In this document: piece after piece, positions 24,880-33,586 of the stretch | Numbering within the stretch: position 1 is the stretch's first letter | Layout: the number at the start of each line of letters is the position of its first letter | Assembly (NCBI GenBank): GCA_051648485.1 | Contig: JBOFFH010000030.1 | Coordinates: 1 to 41,484 of the forward strand | Reading direction: 5' to 3' | DNA length: 41,484 nucleotides | From: JAGNZR01 sp051648485 | GTDB lineage: Bacteria; Fusobacteriota; Fusobacteriia; Fusobacteriales; Fusobacteriaceae | Made by a program: the position numbers and the translations under genes | Notes under the pieces: model-generated | The model's input: the letters and a program-made list of their open reading frames with translations, nothing else | Databases searched by the model: none | What the model was told of the DNA's origin: nothing

Positions 24880-25749
24880 TTATTTAACTAATTTTAGTAA
24901 ATATTCTCCATAATATGATTTAGATAATGGTTTAGCCAATTCTCTTACCCAATCCGCAGTTATCCATCCGTTGTTGAATGCTATCTCTTCTGGACAAGCC
25001 ACCATAACGCCTTGACGTTTTTGAACTGTACTTACAAAGTTAGAAGCATCCAGCAGTCCGTCATGAGTTCCTGTATCTAGCCAAGCCATTCCCCTTCCTA
25101 AGTTAATTACACTCAGTGAACCTTCGTGCAAATACATCTCGTTCAAAGTTGTAATTTCAAGTTCTCCACGATGTGAAGGTTTTACCATACGAGATTTTTT
25201 AATAACTGAGCTGTCATAGAAATACAATCCAGGTATAGCAAAGTTAGACTTTGGAATTTTTGGTTTTTCCTCAAGTGAGATTGCCTTACCAGTACTATCA
25301 AACTCCACAACTCCAAAAGAAGTAGCATCTTGTACCGGATATCCAAAGATTGTAGCTCCAACAGTTCTAGCTGATGCATCACATAACATACCTGTTAAAC
25401 CGTTGCCATAAAAAATATTATCTCCAAGAATCAAAGCACAAGGCTCATCTTTTAAAAACCCAACATCTTCAGCTATATGGAAAGCTTGAGCTAATCCATC
25501 TGGTGAATTTTGAACTGCATAACTAATTTTCATCCCGAAGTCTGAACCAGATTTCAAAAGCTCTTGAAATACTGATACGTCACGAGGTGTAGATATAACC
25601 AACACCTCACGTATTCCTGCCAGCATAAGCACTGACAACGGATAATAAATCATTGGCTTGTCATAAATGGGTGATATCTGCTTACTAATTGCTTTTGTCA
25701 CTGGATAAAGTCTTGTTCCTGAACCCCCAGCTAAAATAATTCCTTTCAT
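24880..25749 (-). CDS. rfbA: glucose-1-phosphate thymidylyltransferase
   Basis: A 289-aa RmlA enzyme producing dTDP-glucose. Signature GGSGTRLYPVTKAISKQ (about 7-23), then YDKPMIYYPLSVLMLAG, LGDNIFYG, EEKPKIPKSN and AWLDTGTHDGL. The length is that of the short RmlA type. The ATG at 25749 lies right behind GGAGG, so an upstream GTG at 25761 is not used. It stands alone: rfbB, rfbC and rfbD are not in the window, so either they are elsewhere in the genome or dTDP-glucose itself feeds the pathway. Its codons look less A/T-extreme than those of the neighbouring flippase and transferases. Confidence 0.95.
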   Translation of the reverse strand: MKGIILAGGSGTRLYPVTKAISKQISPIYDKPMIYYPLSVLMLAGIREVLVISTPRDVSVFQELLKSGSDFGMKISYAVQNSPDGLAQAFHIAEDVGFLKDEPCALILGDNIFYGNGLTGMLCDASARTVGATIFGYPVQDATSFGVVEFDSTGKAISLEEKPKIPKSNFAIPGLYFYDSSVIKKSRMVKPSHRGELEITTLNEMYLHEGSLSVINLGRGMAWLDTGTHDGLLDASNFVSTVQKRQGVMVACPEEIAFNNGWITADWVRELAKPLSKSYYGEYLLKLVK

Positions 25750-25786
25750 ATGTTCCTCCACTTAATTTTACCGTAGTGTAAAAAAA

Positions 25787-27244
25787 TTACTTAATTTTTT
25801 TTATTTTTTGCCTTAAAAAACTTAATATTCCACACATAGTTTCTTCTTTAAAAATTATTAATCCTGTAAGATAAAAAAAAGTTACCGCTATTCCTTTAAT
25901 TATAAATTTTATATACAAATTAGCAAAATCAAATTTGATAAAACTGAAAATAATAATTACCAGTATTGCTAAAAATAAAAATTTTATATTGTTAAAAGAA
26001 AATATTTTAGCTTCTTTTATTTCTTTTCTTGCTAATATTTGTATTGTCACTACAACACATATTTCTCCTACTGAAGTTGCTACAGCAGCTCCATTTTGAT
26101 TATATTTAGGAATTAAGTTATAGTTTAAAATAAAATTTACCAAAGATGCAACTAAAACTGCATAAAGAAAGATTTTGTCTTTTTTTTGAGAGTAAAGAAT
26201 AATTATTCCAGTGAAGTAAGCAATTCCCGAGAAAATAACAATAACTGAAAGAATTTTAATTGTAAGTATTGACTCAAAAAAACTTTCTCCACCAAAAATT
26301 TTTATAATTTCTTCTGAAAGAATGAATAATAGTGTGCTAAATAAAAAGCAATAAAGTAATAAAGCTGATGCTAATTTTTTTAAATGGTCATTATATTTTT
26401 GCAAATTTTCTTTATATAAATTAGTTAATCGAGGTAGTAATGTAGCTCCTAAAACTGTTATTACTGATTTTATTAATGTGATAAATTTTACTGGCATATT
26501 ATATAAAGCAACAGAATTCATTCCTGAGATTTGTCCTAACATAATTATGTCTATTTTTGTGAATATAGCTATTGAAACTCCTGCTGCAAATGTTATCATT
26601 ACATATTTCAAATGTCTTATAGGGTTTAATTCTTTAAAAATACTTTTATTAATTTTAAGATATTTTTTTAGATTGATCAAATTAAATATATTCCCTATAA
26701 CACTTCCCATAGCTAAAATTAATGCATACCACTTATAATCTTGACTATTTTTTACAAGAAGAAATATTGATAATCCAGAAATTATCTTTACAACGGTTGA
26801 ACGAATAGTTATAAATTTTTGATCTTCTATCCCTTCATAAAACCATTCAAACCCAAATGTTGTAAATAATATATTCAATGAAAATATATAAAATAATAAC
26901 TTTTGTTCTTTCATTGCCTGGTAGTAATTAATAGCTGAAAAATAGAAGACATAGACAATAACATTTGTGAAAAATAGTATCAAAGATAATTCTAAGAATA
27001 TTTTAGTTAAATCTTTTAAATCATTTCTATATTTAGCTACTTCTCTGACTCCATATACAGGTATTCCTAAGGCAGAAAACATCACAAAATAATTAACAAT
27101 TGTATTAACATATTCTATCTTTCCTATTGATTCAGGATTAAGAATTCTATTTACATAAGGCATAAGAATGATAGGAAAGAACATTCCTACTACCATCCTT
27201 ATAACTCCCATACTAAAGTTATATTTTAAACTTCTTACTTCCAT
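25787..27244 (-). CDS. wzx: polysaccharide flippase, Wzx-like (first in locus)
   Basis: A 485-aa protein with about 12-14 hydrophobic segments of the polysaccharide-transporter group. Visible family segments: GKIEYVNTIVNYFVMF, ALGIPVYGVREVAKYRND, LYNMPVKFITLIKSVITVLG and NGAAVATSVGEICVV. It resembles the flippase at 15319 along its length. It should move the fucose-containing repeat unit across the inner membrane; being in the same half as wzy and the initiating transferase, it is the best partner for that polymerase. The ATG at 27244 is chosen because AGGA stands 8 bp before it; GTG at 27250 is too close to the same RBS. Confidence 0.88.
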   Translation of the reverse strand: MEVRSLKYNFSMGVIRMVVGMFFPIILMPYVNRILNPESIGKIEYVNTIVNYFVMFSALGIPVYGVREVAKYRNDLKDLTKIFLELSLILFFTNVIVYVFYFSAINYYQAMKEQKLLFYIFSLNILFTTFGFEWFYEGIEDQKFITIRSTVVKIISGLSIFLLVKNSQDYKWYALILAMGSVIGNIFNLINLKKYLKINKSIFKELNPIRHLKYVMITFAAGVSIAIFTKIDIIMLGQISGMNSVALYNMPVKFITLIKSVITVLGATLLPRLTNLYKENLQKYNDHLKKLASALLLYCFLFSTLLFILSEEIIKIFGGESFFESILTIKILSVIVIFSGIAYFTGIIILYSQKKDKIFLYAVLVASLVNFILNYNLIPKYNQNGAAVATSVGEICVVVTIQILARKEIKEAKIFSFNNIKFLFLAILVIIIFSFIKFDFANLYIKFIIKGIAVTFFYLTGLIIFKEETMCGILSFLRQKIKKIK

Positions 27245-27274
27245 TTTCACATCCTGATTATTTGATTTCTCTTG

Positions 27275-28411
27275 TTATTTATAAAGCCCCTTTTTTTTCA
27301 TCTCTTCAATAGATTTTTCATAGTTATCCTGTTCAACTTTTTGAGTTTCTACCCATTGAACAAAATTACTTATTCCTGTTTTAAAATCAAATCTTGGTTC
27401 AAATCCTAATTTTTCTTTTATTTTTGTTAAATCTGCATAATTGTGTCTGATATCTCCCAATCTATAATTTCCAGTTATTTTTATCTCTACATTTGAATTA
27501 TATTTTTCTTTAAGAGTTTCTGCAACTTCTTGAACCGTTACGGCTAATCCAGTACCAACATTAAAACTTTGAAAATCTGCTGCTGATTTTTCTATTCCTA
27601 ATATTGTTGCATCCACAACATCATCAATATATACAAAATCTCTACTTTCTTGTCCATCTTCAAATATATTTATATCATTTTTATTTTTTATTCTTGTTGA
27701 AAATATTGATAATATTCCTGTATATGGATTCTTAAGCGATTGTCCAGGTCCATAAACATTTTGATATCTATATGCTACAACTGGTATTTTTAAAGATTTT
27801 CCAACTATCATGCACATCTCTTCTTGAGCTTGTTTTGTAAATCCATAAACTGAGCTTGGATGTTTTTTAGTTTCTTCTGTTGTTGCCTTTAATCCTACTG
27901 TAACATCACATATTGGACATTTAACATTGAAGTCACCTAATGACATATATTTGTCAATTCTTTCTTCTGGATAAACTATTCCATGTGTTGGACAAATATA
28001 TTCTCCTTCTCCGTAAATCGCTCTTGAAGATGCTATTATTATCTTCTTTACAGAGTGTTTTTCGTTTGTTAATATATCCAACATCTCTGAAGTTCCTTTT
28101 ATATTAACATCTATATATCTATTAATTTCATACATTGACTGCCCTGTTCCTGTTTCTGCTGCCAAATGAACTATTATATCCACTCCTTCTAGAGCTTTTC
28201 TCCAATCTTCTCTCGATTCAACAGAACCTAATATAAACTTTACTTTTCCTTTGATATTATTGTATAATTCAGAATTTTCATAATTATCTCCATGAATTTG
28301 TGGTGACATATTATCTAAAACAGTTATTTGATATCCTTTTTTTATTAACTTTAAAGCAAGATTACTTCCAATAAAACCAGATCCACCAGTTATTAATATT
28401 TTTTTTTCCAT
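27275..28411 (-). CDS. SDR sugar epimerase with a CxxH/CxxC insert, dTDP-L-rhamnose 4-epimerase-like
   Basis: A 378-aa extended short-chain dehydrogenase: NAD-binding GGSGFIGSNLAL (9-20), SSRAIYGEG (128-136), catalytic Tyr189-x3-Lys193 (VYGFTKQ) and DGQESRDFVYIDDV. Between the Ser and Tyr motifs there is an insertion carrying Cys140-x2-His143 and Cys165-x2-Cys168, a likely zinc-binding loop. SSRAxYGEG plus a CPxC insert is what I recall for the WbiB-type dTDP-L-rhamnose 4-epimerase group, so conversion of dTDP-L-rhamnose to dTDP-6-deoxy-L-talose is the best guess. A UDP- or GDP-sugar epimerase is the alternative. It would draw on the RfbA product. Confidence 0.78.
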   Translation of the reverse strand: MEKKILITGGSGFIGSNLALKLIKKGYQITVLDNMSPQIHGDNYENSELYNNIKGKVKFILGSVESREDWRKALEGVDIIVHLAAETGTGQSMYEINRYIDVNIKGTSEMLDILTNEKHSVKKIIIASSRAIYGEGEYICPTHGIVYPEERIDKYMSLGDFNVKCPICDVTVGLKATTEETKKHPSSVYGFTKQAQEEMCMIVGKSLKIPVVAYRYQNVYGPGQSLKNPYTGILSIFSTRIKNKNDINIFEDGQESRDFVYIDDVVDATILGIEKSAADFQSFNVGTGLAVTVQEVAETLKEKYNSNVEIKITGNYRLGDIRHNYADLTKIKEKLGFEPRFDFKTGISNFVQWVETQKVEQDNYEKSIEEMKKKGLYK

Positions 28412-28436
28412 TCAAATTACTCCTATTTTATTTACC

Positions 28437-29327
28437 TTATTTTTTCAATCCTTTTGACAACTCTTGTCCTTCTTTAACTCCTTGCCACATCGAATTTCTT
28501 TTGATTTTATTGTAACCTATACTTTTTATTAGCCTGGTTCCATAAAAATAACTTTTAGCAATAATTTTGTTCCACGATTTAAAATTTTTATTTATAAAAT
28601 ATAATCTATTTCTATTTATATATTTTATAGTGAAATTACTGTCACTCCCTCCTGTTGAAACACTCACTTTATGCTCTATTTCAATTGTAGGTATATATAA
28701 AATTTGATACCCTTTTTCGTTACATCTCCATAGATAATCAGAATCATCATAATAAACAAAATATAACTCATCCATATATCCAACATTTTTAAAAACTTCT
28801 TTATCAAATATCATAAAACATGTTGGAGCATAGGTAGTTTTTTTTTCAATATTATACTGCCCATTGTCTTCTATTTTATAACCAATATGAGGAGTTAACG
28901 CTCTAATATTATCGAATTTTCCTCCAGCCATCCATATTTTTTTACTACCCTCAAAATAAATTTTAGGTACTATTATTTTTTCTTGTGTTTTTTCATATGC
29001 TTCAATTAATTTTTTTAAAACATCTTCTTTAAATTTTATATCGTTATTAGCTAATAAAATATAATCACAATTATCTTCCAAAGCTTTTAAAATTCCTTCA
29101 TTATTTCCTTTTGCTACTCCTTCGTTTTTAGAATTTTCTATAATTTTAAATTCGAAATCAGCATTTATTAATTCATTTTTACATATTTTTAAAGATTCAT
29201 CTTGTGAGTTATTATCTATAATATATAATATATAATTTTTGTACGTTTGTTTTTTTAAACTTTGAAAAAATTCCTCTAAAACAGTTGCCGAATTATATAA
29301 AACTGTTACTATTCCTATTTTTTTCAC
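28437..29327 (-). CDS. family 2 glycosyltransferase, rhamnosyltransferase-like
   Basis: A 296-aa GT-A enzyme beginning KKIGIVTVLYNSATVLEEFF, with LYIIDNNSQDESL and the DxD-equivalent LLANNDIKF (about residue 95), then FDKEVFKNVGYMDE and VYYDDSDYLWRC. This set is typical of WbbL/RfbN-like rhamnosyl or deoxysugar transferases of GT2. The start is a GTG at 29327 with AGGAG upstream. It sits directly upstream of the dTDP-L-rhamnose-4-epimerase-like gene in transcription, consistent with transfer of a dTDP-6-deoxyhexose, which is inference. Confidence 0.87.
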   Translation of the reverse strand: MKKIGIVTVLYNSATVLEEFFQSLKKQTYKNYILYIIDNNSQDESLKICKNELINADFEFKIIENSKNEGVAKGNNEGILKALEDNCDYILLANNDIKFKEDVLKKLIEAYEKTQEKIIVPKIYFEGSKKIWMAGGKFDNIRALTPHIGYKIEDNGQYNIEKKTTYAPTCFMIFDKEVFKNVGYMDELYFVYYDDSDYLWRCNEKGYQILYIPTIEIEHKVSVSTGGSDSNFTIKYINRNRLYFINKNFKSWNKIIAKSYFYGTRLIKSIGYNKIKRNSMWQGVKEGQELSKGLKK

Positions 29328-29348
29328 TTTTAACTCCTTATTTTTACT

Positions 29349-30404
29349 CTATAAATCTAAAATTTCTTGATAAAAAGATATTGTTTCTAAATATGTTGTT
29401 TCCCAAGAAAATTTAGTAGAATGTTTAATCCCTTTTTCAATAATTTCATTTCTATTTTCTTGATTTTTTAAATAAATAATTTTTTCTAAAAATTCTTCAC
29501 TTTTTATTTCTTTTACCAGAAGTGCTGCATTATCCGCAACTTCTGGTATAGATGATTTATTTGTTGTTATAACAGGACATCCTGCTTTCATAGATTCTAG
29601 AATAGGAATTCCAAATCCTTCATAGCTTGAAGGATAAATAAATGCAAATGCTTTGTTAAATTCTAAATTTAAATTTTCAGAACTTATTCCTGTTTTGTGT
29701 ACGTATCTACCTGGAATTTTTTTTTCAAGATTCTTTTTTTCATCATCACTTAGTTTGCCACCACCGATTATTACTAAATTATAACTTTTTAATTCTTTTA
29801 GTACATCTACTGCCATATTGAAATTTTTATAACTTACTCTTGAACCAACAAATAAAATATTTTTTTCTTTCTCTATACCATTTATTGGAAAAAATTGATC
29901 TCCAACACCATTATAAATAACTTTTATCTTTTTATTTTTAGCCCAAGGATGAAATTTTAAAAGATCTTTTTTAGTATTCTGTGAAATACATATAATTCCA
30001 TCAGCTTTCATTATTGCTAATTTTTTTTTCCAATAATTTAAAAACTTTTTATGTAATGGAAAAAAATATTCATGAGTAAAATCATGAACTGTAACTATAT
30101 TTTTAACTTTTCTAGAATATGATACACGATAATAACTTGAATGAAATATTGAATTTTCTTCTATTTTCAACGTTAATGGTAAAAATTTATAAAGCCATAA
30201 AGGTAATCTATTTTCATATTTTATTATTTCTTTTGGAATTTTCATTTCACTTCTAAAAATATTTTTAGAATTTATTTCTTGTTCTACTATATTTGCACTA
30301 TGAGATTTATCATTTAAAATTCTATTTGAAATTTCTTTCCAGTAAACTGATATACCAGCAGAATCTTGCTTGCTAAAAACAATATTATCCAAGTATATTT
30401 TCAT
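29349..30404 (-). CDS. family 4 glycosyltransferase, mannosyltransferase-like
   Basis: A 351-aa GT-B enzyme. N-terminal half: NIVTVHDFTHEYFFPLHK and KADGIICISQNTKKDLLKF. Donor domain: ILFVGSRVSYKNFNMAVDVL, AFIYPSSYEGFGIPILESM with the E-x7-E pair (Glu at about 269 and 277), and TTNKSSIPEVADNAALLV. The pattern VHDxxxE...ISxxxK and SYEGFGxPxLE is common in GDP-mannose or fucose-using transferases, fitting the GDP-sugar genes beside it, but specificity is not proven. ATG at 30404 uses GAGG lying at the very end of fcl. Confidence 0.9.
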   Translation of the reverse strand: MKIYLDNIVFSKQDSAGISVYWKEISNRILNDKSHSANIVEQEINSKNIFRSEMKIPKEIIKYENRLPLWLYKFLPLTLKIEENSIFHSSYYRVSYSRKVKNIVTVHDFTHEYFFPLHKKFLNYWKKKLAIMKADGIICISQNTKKDLLKFHPWAKNKKIKVIYNGVGDQFFPINGIEKEKNILFVGSRVSYKNFNMAVDVLKELKSYNLVIIGGGKLSDDEKKNLEKKIPGRYVHKTGISSENLNLEFNKAFAFIYPSSYEGFGIPILESMKAGCPVITTNKSSIPEVADNAALLVKEIKSEEFLEKIIYLKNQENRNEIIEKGIKHSTKFSWETTYLETISFYQEILDL

Positions 30405-30405
30405 T

Positions 30406-31344
30406 TTATTTTTTCACATCCTCAAATTTTAAAAACCACTCGTACACCTTAGCTATCCCTTCTTTTAGTTCTACTTTATGTCTGAAGCCAGTATTATGCA
30501 ACCTAGTTACATCTAATAGTTTTCTTGGTGTTCCATCTGGTTTAGTTAGATCGTTCGTTATTTTACCTTTGTATCCAGTTATCTCTTTTACTATTTTTGC
30601 CAATTCACCTATCTCAATATCTTCACCTGTTCCAAGGTTCAAATACATCTCATCTGAATAATTCATCATTAGATAAGATAGTGCTTCTGCTAAATCATCT
30701 ACGTACATAAACTCTCTTCTTGGTTTTCCTGTTCCCCACATGATTACTTCTTCTGCACCATTTAGTTTTGCTTCATGGAATTTTCTGATTAGTGCTGGCA
30801 TTACGTGTGATGTTTCTAAGTCAAAGTTATCGTTTATACCATAAAGATTAGTTGGCATAACTGATATAAAATCACACCCATACTGTCTTCTATAATATTT
30901 ACATAGCTCTATTCCTGTTATTTTAGCTATAGCATAGGCTTCATTCGTTGGCTCTAAGATTCCAGTTAATAAGTATTCCTCTTTTATCGGTTGCTCTGCA
31001 AACTTAGGATATATGCAAGAACTTCCTAAAAATAGTAATTTTTTCACTCCATTTTTATAAGCTGAATTTATAATATTAGCTTCTATCATAAGATTGTCGT
31101 AAAGAAATTCTGCTGGATATGTATTATTCGCATGTATTCCTCCAACTTTTGCTGCTGCTAAAAAAACATACTCTGGTTTTTCAGATTTAAAAAACTCTTC
31201 AACCTCTGATTGATTTCGCAGGTCTAATTGAGAAAAAGTTTTTGTAATTATATTGCAAAATCCCTTTTCCTCTAAATTTCTAATTATTGCTGAACCTACC
31301 ATACCACAATGCCCAGCTACATATATTTTATTTGTTTTTTCCAT
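30406..31344 (-). CDS. fcl: GDP-L-fucose synthase
   Basis: A 312-aa extended SDR, the epimerase-reductase that converts GDP-4-keto-6-deoxymannose to GDP-L-fucose. NADP-binding GHCGMVGSAIIRNLEEKG (11-28), FLAAAKVGGIHANNTYPAEF, GSSCIYPKFAEQPI with the catalytic Ser/Cys region, and EAYAIAKI with the Tyr-x3-Lys pair, all standard for WcaG/Fcl. ATG at 31344 follows TAAGGAGA, which lies within the last codons of gmd, so the pair is translationally close (2-bp gap). Together with gmd, manC and manA it gives the GDP-fucose branch of this locus. Confidence 0.96.
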   Translation of the reverse strand: MEKTNKIYVAGHCGMVGSAIIRNLEEKGFCNIITKTFSQLDLRNQSEVEEFFKSEKPEYVFLAAAKVGGIHANNTYPAEFLYDNLMIEANIINSAYKNGVKKLLFLGSSCIYPKFAEQPIKEEYLLTGILEPTNEAYAIAKITGIELCKYYRRQYGCDFISVMPTNLYGINDNFDLETSHVMPALIRKFHEAKLNGAEEVIMWGTGKPRREFMYVDDLAEALSYLMMNYSDEMYLNLGTGEDIEIGELAKIVKEITGYKGKITNDLTKPDGTPRKLLDVTRLHNTGFRHKVELKEGIAKVYEWFLKFEDVKK

Positions 31345-31346
31345 AA

Positions 31347-32435
31347 TTATCTAGTCTCCTTAACTTTTGCATAGTGCTCTTTCTCTACCAACTCTAGGTC
31401 ATGTTTCATCATTTTACGTACAAGCTCCTCAAAAGAAGTCATTCTAGGATTCCATCCAAGTAATGTTTTTGCTTTTGTAGGATCTCCAAGAAGTGTTTCA
31501 ACCTCTGATGGTCTAAAATATTTAGGATCCACTTCAATAAGTACATTTCCTGTTGCTTTATCTATTCCTTTTTCGTTTACTCCCTCACCAAGGAATTCCA
31601 GCTCTATTCCAGCTTCTTTGAATGCAAGTTGACAGAAATATCTTACTGAATGTTGCTCTCCTGTAGCGATTACAAAGTCTTCAGGCTTATCGTGTTGTAG
31701 TATCAACCACATACACTCTACATAGTCCTTAGCATATCCCCAATCTCTTAAAGCATCCATATTTCCCAGATAAAGTTTTTTCTGGTATCCCTTTGCTATT
31801 CTCGATGCTGCTAAAGTTATCTTTCTTGTTACAAAAGTTTCTCCTCTTCTCTCTGATTCATGGTTAAAAAGTATTCCATTTGCTGCAAACATTCCATATG
31901 CTTCTCTGTAATTTTTGGTAATCCAAAATCCATACTGCTTAGCTACTGCATATGGAGATGTTGGATAAAATGGAGTTGTTTCTTTTTGAGGGATTTCTTG
32001 CACTTTTCCATATAACTCTGATGTTGAAGCTTGATATATTTTACAAGTTTTTTCAAGTCCAAGAAATCTTACCGCCTCAAGAATTCTAAGAGTTCCTATT
32101 GCATCCACATCAGCTGTATTTTCTGGAACTTCAAATGATACCTGTACATGAGATTGTGCTGCCAAGTTATATAGTTCAGTAGGTTTTATTTCTTTTATAA
32201 GTCTAGTCAAACTCATAGAATCTGTCATATCTCCATAATGAAGTCTAATTTTTCTACTTTTTTTCATATCCTCGATTAAATCATCTATGTACAAGTGCTC
32301 TATTCTTTGAGTGTTAAATGATGACGCTCTTCTCATTATTCCATGTACCTCATACCCTTTTTTTAGAAGGAATTCTGCTAAATATGACCCATCTTGTCCT
32401 GTTATTCCTGTTATTAATGCTATTTTTTTTGACAT
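31347..32435 (-). CDS. gmd: GDP-mannose 4,6-dehydratase
   Basis: A 362-aa SDR making GDP-4-keto-6-deoxy-D-mannose. Motifs: GITGQDGSYLAEFLL (N-terminal NADP site), HGIMRRASSFNTQRI, HYGDMTDS, the catalytic STSELYGKVQEIPQ region, TPFYPTSPYAVAKQY with Tyr-x3-Lys, then NGILFNHESERRGETFVTRK. I start at the ATG at 32435 (AAAAGGAG upstream); a longer reading to 32501 would run into the neighbouring transferase gene and has no RBS. Its base composition looks more balanced than the flanking transferases, as is common for this highly conserved enzyme. Confidence 0.97.
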   Translation of the reverse strand: MSKKIALITGITGQDGSYLAEFLLKKGYEVHGIMRRASSFNTQRIEHLYIDDLIEDMKKSRKIRLHYGDMTDSMSLTRLIKEIKPTELYNLAAQSHVQVSFEVPENTADVDAIGTLRILEAVRFLGLEKTCKIYQASTSELYGKVQEIPQKETTPFYPTSPYAVAKQYGFWITKNYREAYGMFAANGILFNHESERRGETFVTRKITLAASRIAKGYQKKLYLGNMDALRDWGYAKDYVECMWLILQHDKPEDFVIATGEQHSVRYFCQLAFKEAGIELEFLGEGVNEKGIDKATGNVLIEVDPKYFRPSEVETLLGDPTKAKTLLGWNPRMTSFEELVRKMMKHDLELVEKEHYAKVKETR

Positions 32436-32455
32436 AATTAATTCTCCTTTTTTAA

Positions 32456-33586
32456 TCATTTTATTATTACTTTGTTTATCTTTTCTATACTTTTGTCCCA
32501 AGTAAGATTTTTTTCAAAATATTCACGTGTATTTAATGCTAACTTTTCGTATTTTTTCTTATCTTCAAAGTTTTCTTTTATTGTTTTCACAAATTCTTCA
32601 GAAGTACTATAATTACTGATTAAAATTCCATTTACTTTATTTTTTATTATCGTAGGAATTCCTCCTGTCTTGCTTATTATCGTAGGAATTCCATAAGAAT
32701 TTGCTTCTACAGAAACCATTGGTGTACAGTCAGCTTTTGTTGGTAAAATAAGAAAATGTGTTTCTTTCAAAATATCTTCATACTTTTTTTGCTCTTCTTT
32801 TTTATTTTTATCAATATAAGGTATTATTTTTATTGCTTCATTTTCAATATGAGGGTTACATCCTATTATTGTTAACTCTGCATCTATTCCATATTTATTT
32901 TTTAATTCTATTAAAGTTTGTACTGCAATTTCTCCACCTTTTCTTTTAAAATCTTTACCTATAAACAGTAGCTTTAATTTTTCAAAATTAATTTTTTTCA
33001 GTATTGAATCCAATATTATTTGTTTTTCTGGAATAATATCCATATTTAATCCAAAGGGTATTGTATGAATTTTATTTTTTTCTATTCCATAAAATTTTAT
33101 AGCAGAGTCCGAAGCCCAATCCGAGCTATAAAAAGTACCTTTAGACTTTTCTAAAGCATTTTTTTCCGCCATATTTCCCTCTTTAATTGTTAAATTCGAT
33201 AAATTTGAAAATTCTTCATAATAATTAATCATTCCAGAGAATGTCGCATCGGTATAAAAATATATTGGGATATCAGTTTTTAAATCAGCTATTGCCAGTG
33301 CTCCTACAGAAAATATTAAGTCAATATCTTTATATTTCTTTAGTTTACTCTTAATTTCTTGTGCATTTTTCCAAACAACAAATTTGTTTCTATCATGAAG
33401 GTATTTTTTTTTAGTTATAATCGTTAATAACTTATATATAACTTTTATAACTATATTTGAATTGTTTATAGGCGATAAATTTATTACCTCATGATATTTT
33501 TTTAAATTTTCAAATAAATAATAAGTTGTTCCCGACCAAGTGTTTCTATCCTCAGCATCTCCCAATGAAACAAATGCAATTTTCAT
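32456..33586 (-). CDS. family 4 glycosyltransferase
   Basis: A 376-aa GT-B enzyme starting MKIAFVSLGDAEDRNTWSGT, a form seen in GT4 proteins that begin with an AxxDxxxWSGT-like segment. The donor domain shows KLLFIGKDFKRKGGEIAVQTL, ILPTKADCTPMVSVEANSYG and then GIPTIISKTGGIPTIIKN. ATG at 33586 overlaps the stop of the upstream wzy-like gene (ATGA), and AAAAGGAG precedes it; a longer frame to 33691 lies inside wzy and is rejected. It contributes one linkage of the repeat unit. Donor unknown. Confidence 0.9.
   Translation of the reverse strand: MKIAFVSLGDAEDRNTWSGTTYYLFENLKKYHEVINLSPINNSNIVIKVIYKLLTIITKKKYLHDRNKFVVWKNAQEIKSKLKKYKDIDLIFSVGALAIADLKTDIPIYFYTDATFSGMINYYEEFSNLSNLTIKEGNMAEKNALEKSKGTFYSSDWASDSAIKFYGIEKNKIHTIPFGLNMDIIPEKQIILDSILKKINFEKLKLLFIGKDFKRKGGEIAVQTLIELKNKYGIDAELTIIGCNPHIENEAIKIIPYIDKNKKEEQKKYEDILKETHFLILPTKADCTPMVSVEANSYGIPTIISKTGGIPTIIKNKVNGILISNYSTSEEFVKTIKENFEDKKKYEKLALNTREYFEKNLTWDKSIEKINKVIIK

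Noticed and set aside
32436..32501. 66-bp N-terminal extension of gmd
   Set aside because: It lacks an RBS and overlaps the stop of the upstream transferase; the ATG at 32435 has AAAAGGAG and begins the conserved sequence.
32644..32692. 19-bp direct repeat (TTATTATCGTAGGAATTCC) with a 30-bp period, like a small tandem repeat
   Set aside because: It lies in frame within the GT4 gene and encodes GIPTII twice, which is part of the normal GIPxIxSxxGGxPxxI motif of this family.
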